Source: Roseomonas sp. CECT 9278 (GTDB lineage: Bacteria; Pseudomonadota; Alphaproteobacteria; Acetobacterales; Acetobacteraceae). From it: 49,552 bases of DNA. Below are positions 7,827 to 16,249 of the stretch, in pieces. Position 1 is the first letter of the stretch; each line of letters opens with the position of its first letter. A program made the position numbers and the translations under genes. The stretch is taken from assembly GCF_918698155.1 (NCBI RefSeq), contig NZ_CAKKLX010000037.1, forward strand, positions 1 to 49,552, written 5' to 3'. The notes under the pieces were generated by a model. It saw only the letters and a program-made list of their open reading frames with translations, did no database searches and was not told the origin of the DNA.

Positions 7827-7889
7827 GGGAATCGTTCCTCCGACGGGACGCGATGCTACCGGCGCGGCGGGCCGGACGGGAAGGGCGCG

Positions 7890-8633
7890 TCAGCGGAAGG
7901 CCACGACCACGTCGCCCAGGCCCTCGACCGACAGCCGCCAGGTCTCGCCGGGGCGCGGGGCGATCGGCGCGGCGGGGCCCATCAGCGCGACCTGGTCGCC
8001 GGCGCGCAGGGGGCGGCCCTCGGCGGCGAGGTCTTGCGCGAGCGCCGCCAGCAGCGCCGCCGGCGGCGTCGCGAGGCCGAGCGTGGCCGCCATCGTGCTG
8101 TGATCCGCCTGCAGTGTCGCGCCGGCGGCCAGCATCGCGGCATCGCGCAGCGGCACCGCCGCCCCGACCACGCCGAGCCGCACGCCCAGATTGCCCGCCC
8201 GGCGCGACGCCGCATCCATCCCGCCCGGCATCGCCGCGAGGTCGAGCAGCACGAGGAAGGGCGCGACGGTCGCGACCGCCGCGTCGCCCATGGTCAGCAG
8301 CAGGGCCGGGGCGATGGCCGGGCGCGCGGCGTAGGCGGCCTCGATGGTGGCGCCGGATCGCGCGCGGAAATTGGCGTGGAACAGCGCGCCGCGCAGCGGC
8401 GGCACGATGTCGGCGGCCAGCGCGATGCCCTCGATGTCGCCCCAGGGCTGCGCCAGCATCGCGGCCAGGCGCTGCTGCGCGCAGGCGGGGTCGGTGCTGG
8501 CCGCCCAGGGCTGTGGCACGCGGCGTTCCAGCAAGGCGCGGGCGAAGCGCGCGACCTCCGCCACCTGCGGGCAGGCCGCCTGCGCCGGTGCGGCAATGGC
8601 CACCAGCGCGAAGGCGGCGGCCGCCAGCCTCAT
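7890..8633 (-). CDS. Exported FAH-fold paralog lacking hydratase active-site residues
   Basis: The 247-residue protein has a signal peptide (MRLAAAAFALVAIAAPAQA, then Ala-Cys-Pro). It aligns along its length with its downstream neighbour: CAQQRLAAMLAQPWGDI matches CAQERLVAALVPHWGSI, and the LRGALFH and NLGVRLGVVG segments also match. The lysine segment GWKVGLT is replaced by EGIALAADI, and the acidic pair IESDLLL by IAPALLL. The third acidic position in PYIELPD becomes PFLVLLD. It probably binds a ligand or its paralog rather than catalysing hydration. The ATG at 8633 overlaps the proA stop (ATGA), so it is probably co-transcribed with proA. Confidence 0.78.
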   Translation of the reverse strand: MRLAAAAFALVAIAAPAQAACPQVAEVARFARALLERRVPQPWAASTDPACAQQRLAAMLAQPWGDIEGIALAADIVPPLRGALFHANFRARSGATIEAAYAARPAIAPALLLTMGDAAVATVAPFLVLLDLAAMPGGMDAASRRAGNLGVRLGVVGAAVPLRDAAMLAAGATLQADHSTMAATLGLATPPAALLAALAQDLAAEGRPLRAGDQVALMGPAAPIAPRPGETWRLSVEGLGDVVVAFR

Positions 8634-9922
8634 GGCCGGATCTGGCCCGTGCCGACCACCTGGTAGCGATAGGTGCAGAGCTGTTCCAGCCCGACCGGCC
8701 CGCGTGCATGCATGCGGCCCGTGGCGATGCCGATCTCGGCGCCGAAGCCGAACTCGCCGCCGTCGCAGAACTGCGTCGAGGCGTTCCACAGCCCGACCGC
8801 GGAATCGATGCCGTCGAGGAAGTCGCGCGCGGCGGCTTCGTCCTGCGTGATGATCGCCTCGGTGTGTTCGGACCCGAAGCGGCGGATGTGGTCCAGCGCA
8901 TCGGCCACGCCATCCACCACCTTCACCGACAGGATGGCGTCGAGCCATTCGGTGGCGAAGTCGGCCTCGGTCGCGGCGGGCAGGTCCGCCACGATGGCGC
9001 GCGCGCGGTCATCGGCGCGGAAATCGCAGCCCAGCGCGTGCAGGTCGGCCACGAGCATCGGCAGCAGCGTGGGTGCCACGGCGGCGTCGATCAGCAGCGT
9101 CTCGGTCGAACCGCACACACCGGTGCGGCGCATCTTGGCGTTCGCCAGCACGCTGCGCGCCATGGCGTGGTCGGCGGCTTCGTGGATGTAGGTGTGGCAA
9201 AGCCCCTCGGCATGCGCCAGCACCGGCACCCGGGCTTCCTCCAGCACGCGCGTGACCAGGCCCTTGCCGCCGCGCGGGATGATCAGGTCGATCAGCCCCG
9301 CCGCGCGCAGCATGGCCCCCACGAAGGCACGGTCGGCGGTGGGGGCGATCTGCACGGTCGCATCCGGCAGGCCGGCATCGCGCAGGCCCTCGGCCAGGCA
9401 GGCATGGATGGCGGCGGCGGAGCGCGTGCTCTCGCTGCCGCCGCGCAGGATCACGGCATTGCCGGATTTCAGGCAGAGCGCGGCGGCATCGGCGGTCACG
9501 TTGGGCCGGCTTTCGAAGATCATGCCGATCACGCCGAGCGGCTGCGCGACGCGGCGGAACACCAGGCCGTTCGGCCGCGTCCATTCCGCCAGCACGCGGC
9601 CGACCGGGTCGGGCAGGGCGGCGACCTCCTCCAGGCCCACCGCCATCGCCTCGATGCGCGCGGGGGTGAGGGTCAGGCGGTCGCGGAAGGCGGAGGTCAG
9701 GCCGGGTGCCGCTTCGACATCGGTCGCATTGGCGGCGAGGATCGCGGCGGCGTTCCGGCGCAGTGCCGCGGCGGCCTGCGTGAGCGCCAGATCCTTCGCC
9801 GGCGACGGCGCGCGCGCGATGACCGCAGCGGCCGCGCGGGCGGCGCGGGCGGCGGTGTCGAGCAGGCGGGCGGCGTCCTGGGCGATGGCGTTCACGGCGG
9901 GGTGCTCCGATGCCGGGTGCAT
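8630..9922 (-). CDS. proA: Gamma-glutamyl phosphate reductase
   Basis: NADPH-dependent reduction of glutamyl-5-phosphate to the semialdehyde, the second step of proline synthesis. The 430 residues contain the aldehyde dehydrogenase fold with the catalytic cysteine in RRTGVCGSTETLLID (about Cys270). Also present are QPLGVIGMIFESRPNVTAD, LIIPRGGKGLV and the C-terminal TQFCDGGEFGFGAEIGIATGRMHARGP (split across 375-400). A GTG at 9895 is an alternative start. ProB, normally next door, lies 3.3 kb away with unrelated genes in between, on the same strand. Confidence 0.97.
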   Translation of the reverse strand: MHPASEHPAVNAIAQDAARLLDTAARAARAAAAVIARAPSPAKDLALTQAAAALRRNAAAILAANATDVEAAPGLTSAFRDRLTLTPARIEAMAVGLEEVAALPDPVGRVLAEWTRPNGLVFRRVAQPLGVIGMIFESRPNVTADAAALCLKSGNAVILRGGSESTRSAAAIHACLAEGLRDAGLPDATVQIAPTADRAFVGAMLRAAGLIDLIIPRGGKGLVTRVLEEARVPVLAHAEGLCHTYIHEAADHAMARSVLANAKMRRTGVCGSTETLLIDAAVAPTLLPMLVADLHALGCDFRADDRARAIVADLPAATEADFATEWLDAILSVKVVDGVADALDHIRRFGSEHTEAIITQDEAAARDFLDGIDSAVGLWNASTQFCDGGEFGFGAEIGIATGRMHARGPVGLEQLCTYRYQVVGTGQIRP

Positions 9923-9962
9923 GTGGCGTGCGCGGGCCTTCGGGAGAAGGACCGGCGCGCCA

Positions 9963-10649
9963 TCACGGCCGATAGGCCACCCAGCCGCGGAAGGTCAACG
10001 CCGCGTAGAACAGGCTGACATCGACGAAGCCGGCGTCGGCCAGCAACGCGGCATCCTGTTCGGGCGACAGTGCGGGCAATTGTCGGCCGATGCCCTCGGC
10101 GGCGCCCTGCGCGGTCTCGGCCGCCACGCCGGAGGCGGTCGCGAAGGCGGCGAAGCGCGACAGCCAGACCGGCTTTTCCTCCGGCGCCTGCGGGAAGCTG
10201 TGATGCGCCACGACCAGCGGCGCGCCGGGCTTCAGCCGCGCGAACAGCGCCGCGAGGGTCTGCACGCGCGCCGCGGGCGGCAGGAAGTGCAGCGTCAGCA
10301 GGCAGGTCGCGGCATCGAAGGGGCCGGGCGGCGCGGTGTCGATGTAGCCTGCATGCAGATCGACGCGCGCCGCGAGCGGGCCGAGCGTACGTCCCGCCAG
10401 CGCCAGCATCTCGGTGGAAGGATCGACGCCAGCGAAGCGCCAGCCCGGCTGCGCGGTCGCGAAGACCTTCAGTTCGAGCCCGCCGCCCGCACCCAGCACC
10501 AGGATGCGCGCATCGGCCGCGCAGCGTTCCGCGAGCAGCAGCGTCGCCATGCGATGCAGCGCATCGAGGCCCGGCACGAAACGTGGCGGCATCTCGGTGT
10601 AGCGCGCGACGGCCTCGGGGTCGGAGAAGGGCGCGTTGGGCGGGATCAT
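9963..10649 (-). CDS. Class I SAM-dependent methyltransferase
   Basis: The 228-residue protein is a Rossmann-type methyltransferase. Motif I is ILVLGAGGGLELKVFA (about 49-64), the acidic ribose-binding position is in FAGVDPSTEML, and PFDAATCLLTLHFLPP is motif IV followed by the usual post-motif helix. The ending FVDVSLFYAALTFRGWVAYR resembles TrmB/UbiE-like small-molecule methyltransferases annotated only by fold. The substrate cannot be told. Its ATG overlaps the stop of the amidohydrolase gene (ATGA), so the two are co-translated. Confidence 0.85.
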   Translation of the reverse strand: MIPPNAPFSDPEAVARYTEMPPRFVPGLDALHRMATLLLAERCAADARILVLGAGGGLELKVFATAQPGWRFAGVDPSTEMLALAGRTLGPLAARVDLHAGYIDTAPPGPFDAATCLLTLHFLPPAARVQTLAALFARLKPGAPLVVAHHSFPQAPEEKPVWLSRFAAFATASGVAAETAQGAAEGIGRQLPALSPEQDAALLADAGFVDVSLFYAALTFRGWVAYRP

Positions 10650-11686
10650 GGCGCGGCCGCCAGCCGCAGCAGCGCCCGCGCATTGCCGCCGGCCACGGCC
10701 CGGCGCGCTTCGTCGCCCAGCGGCGCGGCCGCGATGAACCGCGCGGCATCGTCCGAGGATTCATACGGGTAGTCGATCGAGAACAGTACGTGCCCGTGCC
10801 CCATCGCGGCCACGGCGGCCATCAGCGGCACGTTGTCGAACTGGCCCGACGTGGTGACGTAGAAATTCTGCCGCACATATTCGGACGGCTTGCGCGCGAC
10901 GCGGCGATGGGTCTCGGTGAAGGCGTAGCGGCTGTCCAGGCGCCACAGCTCATACGGGATCGCCTCGCCCATGTGGCCCAGGATCAGCTTCGCACGCGGG
11001 AAGCGGTCGAAGACCCCGGAGACGATCAGCCGCAGCGCGTGGGACGATGTCTCGGTGGTCCATTCCCAGACCGGCTTCTGCAGTTCCGGGAAGCCCTCCA
11101 GCACGAAGGGCATGCGGTGGGAATCGCCCGGATGCAGGTACAGCGGCACGTCCAGCGCCTGCAGGCGTTCCCAGAACACGTCGTGGCGTGGGTCATCGAG
11201 ATACACGCCATTGGTATGGCCATTCACCAGCACGCCCTTGAAGCCGAGCTGGCGGACGCAGCGTTCGAGTTCCGCCGCCGCGCCGGCCGGGTCCTGCATG
11301 GCCAGGTGCGCGAAGCCGGCATAGCGCGCCGGGCGCCGCGCGATCTGCGCGGCCAGCGCATCATTCGCCTCGGCGGCGAGGCGTGTCGCGAGGCGCGCAT
11401 CGGGTTCGATCTGCACGCCGGGGCCGGAGATGGACAGCACCGCGACATCCACGCCCGCCGCATCCATCGCGGCGATGCGCTGGTCCCCGAAATCCGCCAG
11501 GCGGGCGATGATGGCCTCGCGCGCAGCGCGCGGTGTCGGCGGGAAGGCGCGTTCGAGGTAAGGCTGCAGCCCCGGCGTGATGACGTGTTCTTCCAGCGCC
11601 ACCTTGGGGATGGCCTGCGCCACGGCCTGCACCGGCAGCGCGGCGGCCGGGCTCGCGGCAAGGATGGAGCGGCGGGACAGGCGCAT
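10646..11686 (-). CDS. Exported amidohydrolase-family protein (ACMSD/resorcylate decarboxylase type)
   Basis: This is a TIM-barrel metal enzyme of amidohydrolase_2 type. The ATG at 11686 was chosen because it starts a twin-arginine-like leader (MRLSRRSILAASPAAALPVQAVAQA). Metal or catalytic residues seen are VALEEH (E-x-H on strand 1), LYLHPGD, ILGHMGE and FSIDYPYESSDDA. Homologues decarboxylate or hydrolyse aromatic acids such as gamma-resorcylate or 2-amino-3-carboxymuconate semialdehyde. The Tat-type leader puts this one outside the cytoplasm, which is less usual. It lies between a Bug receptor (61 bases upstream) and a methyltransferase, so it may act on a compound taken up through that system. 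Confidence 0.85.
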   Translation of the reverse strand: MRLSRRSILAASPAAALPVQAVAQAIPKVALEEHVITPGLQPYLERAFPPTPRAAREAIIARLADFGDQRIAAMDAAGVDVAVLSISGPGVQIEPDARLATRLAAEANDALAAQIARRPARYAGFAHLAMQDPAGAAAELERCVRQLGFKGVLVNGHTNGVYLDDPRHDVFWERLQALDVPLYLHPGDSHRMPFVLEGFPELQKPVWEWTTETSSHALRLIVSGVFDRFPRAKLILGHMGEAIPYELWRLDSRYAFTETHRRVARKPSEYVRQNFYVTTSGQFDNVPLMAAVAAMGHGHVLFSIDYPYESSDDAARFIAAAPLGDEARRAVAGGNARALLRLAAAP

Positions 11687-11746
11687 GAGGGCATCCTCGG
11701 TGGCGTGCGGCGCCAGTCGCACGCCACGCCGCGCCCGTCTACCGCG

Positions 11747-12724
11747 CTACTCGATGCGGATGCCGCTCTCGCGGATGATCGGTTCCCAGGTCGTGCGTTC
11801 GGCCGCCAGCGCCGCGGTCATCTGCGCCGGCGTGGTCCAGCGCGGCTCCAGCCCGTTGCGATTGAGCACCGCTGTCGCCTCGGCATCCTGCAGCGCCACG
11901 CGCATCGCGGCATTGAGGCGCGCGATCGCGGCATCGGGCGTGCCGCGCGGTGCCAGCACGCCGTACCAGGACGGCACGTCGAAGCCCGGCACGCCGGATT
12001 CCGCGACGGTCGGGATCTGCGGCATCAGGCGCGATCGGGCGGCGTGCGGTACCGCCAGCGCGCGCAGCTTGTCCTCGCGCACCTGGGCCAGCACCGAGGC
12101 CGCGGTGGCGAAGGAGAAGTCGACGCGCCCCGCGAGCAGGTCCGTGACCACCAGCCCGCCGCCGCGGTAATGCACCGGCGTCGTCTCGATGCCCGCCATG
12201 CGGTCGAACAGCAGCCCCGCCAGATGCGGCCCGCCGACGATGCCGCTGGTGCCATACGAAAGGCGCCCCGGCGCCGCCTTCGCCGCGGCCACCAGCTCCG
12301 CCACGCTGCGCCACGGCCGATCCATCGGCAGTACCAGGATGTTGAACAGGTCCACTGCGATCGACACCGGCACCAGGTCGCGCGCCGGGTCGATCGGCAG
12401 GCGCACCACCATCGGGCTGACCACCAGCGCGCCGAGCGTCGCGAGCAGCAGCGTGTGGCCATCGGCCGGGCTGCGCGCCACCACCTCGGAGGCGATGTTG
12501 CTGCCCGCGCCGGGGCGGTTCTCGACGATCACGGGCTGGCCCAGCGCCTCGCTCATTTTCGGTGCGATGGCGCGGGCGGAGATGTCGGTCGCCCCGCCTG
12601 GCGTGAAGCCGACGACCAGGCGCAGCGGGCGGGACGGAAAGCCATCCAGCGCGAGGGCAGGCGCCGTGAGCGGCAGCGCGGCGGCGGCGAGCAGGCCGCG
12701 GCGGCGAAACGCCAGCATGGTCAT
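11747..12724 (-). CDS. Bug/TctC-family periplasmic solute-binding protein
   Basis: The product is 325 residues with an N-terminal signal (FRRRGLLAAAALPLTAPALA). Family motifs are FPSRPLRLVVGFTPGGATDISAR, GQPVIVENRPGAGSNIASE, SYGTSGIVGGPHLAGLL, VPHAARSRLMPQIPTVAESG and WYGVLAPRGTP. These proteins bind carboxylates, often for TTT-type transporters, and are greatly expanded in Acetobacteraceae and Burkholderiales. No TctA/TctB membrane gene is nearby, as is common for orphan Bug proteins. The ATG at 12724 was preferred over the upstream in-frame one because it starts the signal peptide. The downstream amidohydrolase suggests an aromatic or carboxylic acid ligand (inference). Confidence 0.92.
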   Translation of the reverse strand: MTMLAFRRRGLLAAAALPLTAPALALDGFPSRPLRLVVGFTPGGATDISARAIAPKMSEALGQPVIVENRPGAGSNIASEVVARSPADGHTLLLATLGALVVSPMVVRLPIDPARDLVPVSIAVDLFNILVLPMDRPWRSVAELVAAAKAAPGRLSYGTSGIVGGPHLAGLLFDRMAGIETTPVHYRGGGLVVTDLLAGRVDFSFATAASVLAQVREDKLRALAVPHAARSRLMPQIPTVAESGVPGFDVPSWYGVLAPRGTPDAAIARLNAAMRVALQDAEATAVLNRNGLEPRWTTPAQMTAALAAERTTWEPIIRESGIRIE

Positions 12725-12912
12725 GGTGTGTCGTCTCCCGGAGTCAATCGCGATTGGCTGAAGCATCGCACGATCGGCGGCAGGTCGAACAGCGGCGGCT
12801 ATCGTGGTCATAGCGCGCGGCTATTGGAATGCGGCGCGAAACCATCCCACCTGCGCTGGCGTAGTGATGGATCGGACACGTCCACCGTCACGCAGCACAA
12901 GGAATACGATAC

Positions 12913-13230
12913 ATGACCCGCAACATCTTCTTCGGCGCCGCCGCGGCCGCCGCCGTCATCGCCTTCGCCGCCCCCGCCGTGCACGCGAATGAATGGCTCG
13001 CCGCCTCGCAGGCCTATGTCGAGGGCAATGGCGAGAACGCGACCGTCGCCTATGCCGGCCAGCGTCCCGCCGGCGTCACGCTGCCGGGGTCCGTCGTGAC
13101 CGGCAACGGTTCGAACGTCTCGGTCGCGCTGCCGACCCCGCCGGCGCCGTCCACCCGCAACTTCATCGCGGTGGTCGAGGGCTCGGGCGAGAACCAGACC
13201 GTGCGCCACATCCCCGCGCCGCGCGGCTGA
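12913..13230 (+). CDS. Small secreted protein with three V-x-G-x-G-x-N repeats
   Basis: The 105-residue protein begins with a signal peptide (FFGAAAAAAVIAFAAPAVHA). The mature 80 residues hold three copies of a short unit: YVEGNGENATVAY, VVTGNGSNVSVAL and VVEGSGENQTVRH, separated by Pro-rich linkers. I do not recognise a family. The G-x-G-x-N-x-x-V pattern is reminiscent of curlin-type beta repeats, but the flanking Gln/Ser pattern is absent, so this is only a resemblance. An AAGGAA ribosome site lies 8 bases before the ATG. Its stop is one base from the convergent proB stop. Confidence 0.75.
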   Translation: MTRNIFFGAAAAAAVIAFAAPAVHANEWLAASQAYVEGNGENATVAYAGQRPAGVTLPGSVVTGNGSNVSVALPTPPAPSTRNFIAVVEGSGENQTVRHIPAPRG

Positions 13231-13231
13231 C

Positions 13232-14359
13232 CTACAGCAGCACGAGGTCGTCCCGGTGGATGATCTCGTCGCGCCCGCGCCAGCCCAGGATGCCTTCCAG
13301 CTCCTCGGACCGGTGACCGGCGATCAGGCGCGCGGCTTCGGCATCATAGGCCGACAGGCCGCGCGCCACTTCGCGCCCCGCCTCGTCGCGCACGCTGAGC
13401 GGGTCGCCGCGTTCGAAGCTGCCTTCCACCGCGCGCACGCCGGCGGGCAGCAGCGATGACCCGCGCGCGAGTGCGCGCGCCGCGCCCGCATCGACCATGA
13501 GCGAACCGAGCGGCGCGAGGCTGCCCGCGATCCAGCGCTTGCGCGCCGTGCGCCCCTCGGGCGCCGCGAGGAACCAGGTGCAGCGCGCGCCATCGAGCAG
13601 CGCCGCCAGCGGATTGTCGCGCTTGCCGAGTGCGATCGCCATCGCGCAGCCCGCGCCGGTGGCGATGCGCGCCGCGATCAGCTTGGTGCGCATGCCGCCC
13701 GAGGAATAGCCGGGTGGCGGATCGCCGCCCATCGCCATGATGTCGTCGGTGATGCGATCGACCGTGGGGATATGCGCGGCATGGGGGTCGCGCCGCGGGT
13801 CGGCGGTGTACAGGCCGTCGATGTCCGACAGCAGCACCAGCGCGTCGGCACTGATCATCTCGGCCACGCGCGCGGCCAGGCGATCGTTGTCGCCGAAGCG
13901 GATCTCGGCCGTGGCGACGGTGTCGTTCTCGTTGATGACGGGCACGCAGCCAAGACCGAGCAGCGTGCTGATCGTCGCGCGCGCATTCAGGTAGCGGCGG
14001 CGGTCCTCGGAATCCTCCAGCGTCAGCAGCAGCTGCGCGGCGTTCATGCCGTGCGCGCTGAGTGCATCCTGCCAGGCGCCGGCCAGGCGGATCTGCCCGA
14101 CCGCGGCGGCGGCCTGCTTTTCCTCCAGCCGCAGCGCGCGCCGCGTCAGGCCCAGCGCCCGCCGCGCCAGCGAAATCGCGCCGGAGGAGACCACCACGAC
14201 CTCGGCGCCCGTCGCGCGCAGCGCCGCCACATCGGCGGCGACCGAGGCAAGCCATGCCGTGCGCGGCGCGGCCGTCGCCTCCTCCACCACCAGGGCGGAG
14301 CCGATCTTGACGACGATGCGCTTGGCCTGCGCGAGGGAAGGTGCGGCGGGGTCGATCAT
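13232..14359 (-). CDS. proB: Glutamate 5-kinase
   Basis: Phosphorylates glutamate, the committed and proline-inhibited first step of proline synthesis. The 375 residues from the ATG at 14359 comprise an amino-acid kinase domain and a C-terminal PUA domain (about 280-370). Kinase motifs seen are [63 protein letters not shown] and [16 protein letters not shown]. The PUA part begins at RKRWIAGSL. The longer upstream ORF (to 14512) is not homologous and was discarded. The usual partner proA is 3.3 kb downstream. Confidence 0.96.
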   Translation of the reverse strand: MIDPAAPSLAQAKRIVVKIGSALVVEEATAAPRTAWLASVAADVAALRATGAEVVVVSSGAISLARRALGLTRRALRLEEKQAAAAVGQIRLAGAWQDALSAHGMNAAQLLLTLEDSEDRRRYLNARATISTLLGLGCVPVINENDTVATAEIRFGDNDRLAARVAEMISADALVLLSDIDGLYTADPRRDPHAAHIPTVDRITDDIMAMGGDPPPGYSSGGMRTKLIAARIATGAGCAMAIALGKRDNPLAALLDGARCTWFLAAPEGRTARKRWIAGSLAPLGSLMVDAGAARALARGSSLLPAGVRAVEGSFERGDPLSVRDEAGREVARGLSAYDAEAARLIAGHRSEELEGILGWRGRDEIIHRDDLVLL

Positions 14360-14544
14360 GGCGCGGGGCTGTAGCACGCGGGACGGGCGGCCTGAAGGCG
14401 GGACGCCTGTCCGTGTCTTGTCGCTTGCCCCGGCCGCGCGGCGGCCTATCGTGCGCGCGGCGGCAACGATGCTGCGCCGGGGGCGTTGTGTCGCCAGCGG
14501 CGGGCGCGGCACGCACGCACCCCATTTTCAGGAGCGAGACCACC

Positions 14545-15030
14545 ATGGCGGACCTCATCATCGTCGCCTACCCGGACGAGAAGACGGCGGAAGCGGCGCG
14601 CGCCAAGCTGATGGAGTTGCAGAAGGAATACCTGATCGAGCTGGGCGACGCGGTGATCGCGGAGCGCCTGGCGGACGGGTCGGTCAAGCTGCACCAGCTG
14701 ATCAACACCACCGCGGCGGGCGCCGCCGGCGGGGCGATGTGGGGCACGCTGATCGGGCTGCTGTTCCTGAACCCGCTGCTGGGCGCCGCCGCCGGTGCCG
14801 GCGCGGGCGCGCTGAGCGGCTACCTGACCGATGTGGGCATCGACGACAAGTTCATGAAGAGCGCGGCGGAATCGCTCACGCCCGGCCAGGCGGCGCTGTG
14901 CGTGCTGGTCCGCAAGGTGACCGCGGACAAGGTGCTGCCGGCGATGGCGCAGTTCGGCGGCACGGTGCTGCGCACGAACATGACGACCGAACAGGAACAG
15001 AAGCTGCGGGACGCGCTGAAGGGCGCCTGA
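14545..15030 (+). CDS. DUF1269-family membrane protein
   Basis: The 161-residue protein begins MADLIIVAYPDEKTAEAARAKL, a ferredoxin-like domain typical of DUF1269. Residues about 60-98 form a glycine/alanine-zipper membrane hairpin (AAGGAMWGTLIGLLFLNPLLG, then AGAGAGALSG). The C-terminal part contains the family end SLTPGQAALCVLVRKVTADKVLP, where a second alpha/beta unit ends. Members are often stress-induced but have no assigned biochemical role. An AGGAG ribosome site at 14530-14534 supports the ATG at 14545. It is transcribed divergently from proB and converges on DUF1501. Confidence 0.88.
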   Translation: MADLIIVAYPDEKTAEAARAKLMELQKEYLIELGDAVIAERLADGSVKLHQLINTTAAGAAGGAMWGTLIGLLFLNPLLGAAAGAGAGALSGYLTDVGIDDKFMKSAAESLTPGQAALCVLVRKVTADKVLPAMAQFGGTVLRTNMTTEQEQKLRDALKGA

Positions 15031-15037
15031 ACGGGTC

Positions 15038-15065
15038 GCGGGCGCCGGGTCAGGCCGGCGCCCGC
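15038..15065. terminator. Hairpin shared by convergent DUF1269 and DUF1501 genes
   Basis: An 11-base perfect inverted repeat, GCGGGCGCCGG (15038-15048) and CCGGCGCCCGC (15055-15065), has a 6-base loop. It lies 8 bases after the DUF1269 stop and covers the DUF1501 stop codon (15050-15052). No T-run follows on either strand, so it is a strong structure that could slow polymerase or protect 3' ends rather than a classic intrinsic terminator. Confidence 0.5.
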
Positions 15066-16249
15066 ACCGACAGGTCCCGCATGACCGTGCGGAACACCGC
15101 GCGGTAATCCTCGGCGACGCGCAGGTCCACGCCATCCTCCAACGCATCGCGCGACAGGCCCGGCCAGGCGCCGAAATGCCCGCCGAGCGACCCGCCACGC
15201 CCGAAGGCCATGACGGTGCCGGCGCGACCGTGGTCGGTGCCGCCATTGGCATTGGCGCGCAGGCGGCGACCGAATTCGCTCGCGACCAGCACGGTCCAGC
15301 GGCGCGGCAGGTCCGCCAGGTCGGCATCCAGTGCCGCCAGCCCGCGCGAGAGCATCCGCACCAGGTTGGTCATGCGCCATGACTGGCCGTCATGGGTGTC
15401 CCAACCGCCAAGGTCGACCTGCGCCGCCACCAGGCCCGGATGCAGCTTCGCCGCCTGCGCCACGGTGGCGAGAGCGGCGCCAAAGGCGCCCGCCGGGCCG
15501 TAGGCCGCGCCATTGGACGGACGATAGGCCGCGATTCGGCCCTCGCCATCGCGCGGCAGCAGCGCATCGAGCGCGCGCATGTCGTCGATCGCGCCGCGCA
15601 CGGCGCGCGAGACGATGTCCTGCCCGCCGGCATGCAGCGCCTCGAGCGCCGCCGCGCCCAGCCGCCCGCCCGGCAGCGCGAGGCCGCCCGAGAGGCTGGG
15701 CACGGCAAGGGCGCGCGCCAGGCCGGTCAGCTCGGGTGTCAGCCCGCCCTGGCCGGCGATGGCCGCGGGGCCTGGCGCATTGCCGGCCAGCGCCGCCGTC
15801 CAGGCGGCGAGCCACCCCTGGGCCGTGCGCGGATCCTGGCGCGATCCGCGGCCACCGGCCATCAGGGCCTGGGCTTCGAAATGGCTGCGGGTGGCTTCCG
15901 GCACGCCGGCGGCGGGCCACAGCGCAAGCCGCCGGTCGCGCCAGATCTCCGCCAGCCCGCCCGCTTCGGCATGCAGCCGGAAATCGATGCCGCCGACGGC
16001 ATCGAGGCGATGCCCGGCGCCGGCGCCGTCGGCGCGCGTCCGCAACTCGGCCGCGCGCATCTCGACGAAACCGGCGTCGTCGGCGGGCGAGAGGAAATGC
16101 AGCGAATCCATCCCGCCGCGCAGGAAGACCAGCACCAGCAGCGGCGGCGCACCGGCGGGATCGGCGAAGGCCATGCCGCGCAGGCCGGGAAGCGCGGCGG
16201 TGGCGAGGCCCGCCCGCAGCAGCGCGCGGCGTCCGAGGCGGGCCATCAT
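15050..16249 (-). CDS. DUF1501-family exported protein
   Basis: The 399-residue protein starts with a Tat-like leader (MMARLGRRALLRAGLATAALPGLRGMAFA). It carries DUF1501 motifs: LVLVFLRGGMDSLHFLSP, VDLGGWDTHDGQ, LVRMLSRGLAALDADL, VLVASEFGRRLRANANGGTDHGRAGTVM. The fold is related to alkaline-phosphatase/sulfatase-like enzymes. Function is not established, though these proteins occur almost always with DUF1800 partners. The ATG at 16249 overlaps the stop of the DUF1800 gene (ATGA), so they are translationally coupled. Confidence 0.93.
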   Translation of the reverse strand: MMARLGRRALLRAGLATAALPGLRGMAFADPAGAPPLLVLVFLRGGMDSLHFLSPADDAGFVEMRAAELRTRADGAGAGHRLDAVGGIDFRLHAEAGGLAEIWRDRRLALWPAAGVPEATRSHFEAQALMAGGRGSRQDPRTAQGWLAAWTAALAGNAPGPAAIAGQGGLTPELTGLARALAVPSLSGGLALPGGRLGAAALEALHAGGQDIVSRAVRGAIDDMRALDALLPRDGEGRIAAYRPSNGAAYGPAGAFGAALATVAQAAKLHPGLVAAQVDLGGWDTHDGQSWRMTNLVRMLSRGLAALDADLADLPRRWTVLVASEFGRRLRANANGGTDHGRAGTVMAFGRGGSLGGHFGAWPGLSRDALEDGVDLRVAEDYRAVFRTVMRDLSVRAPA

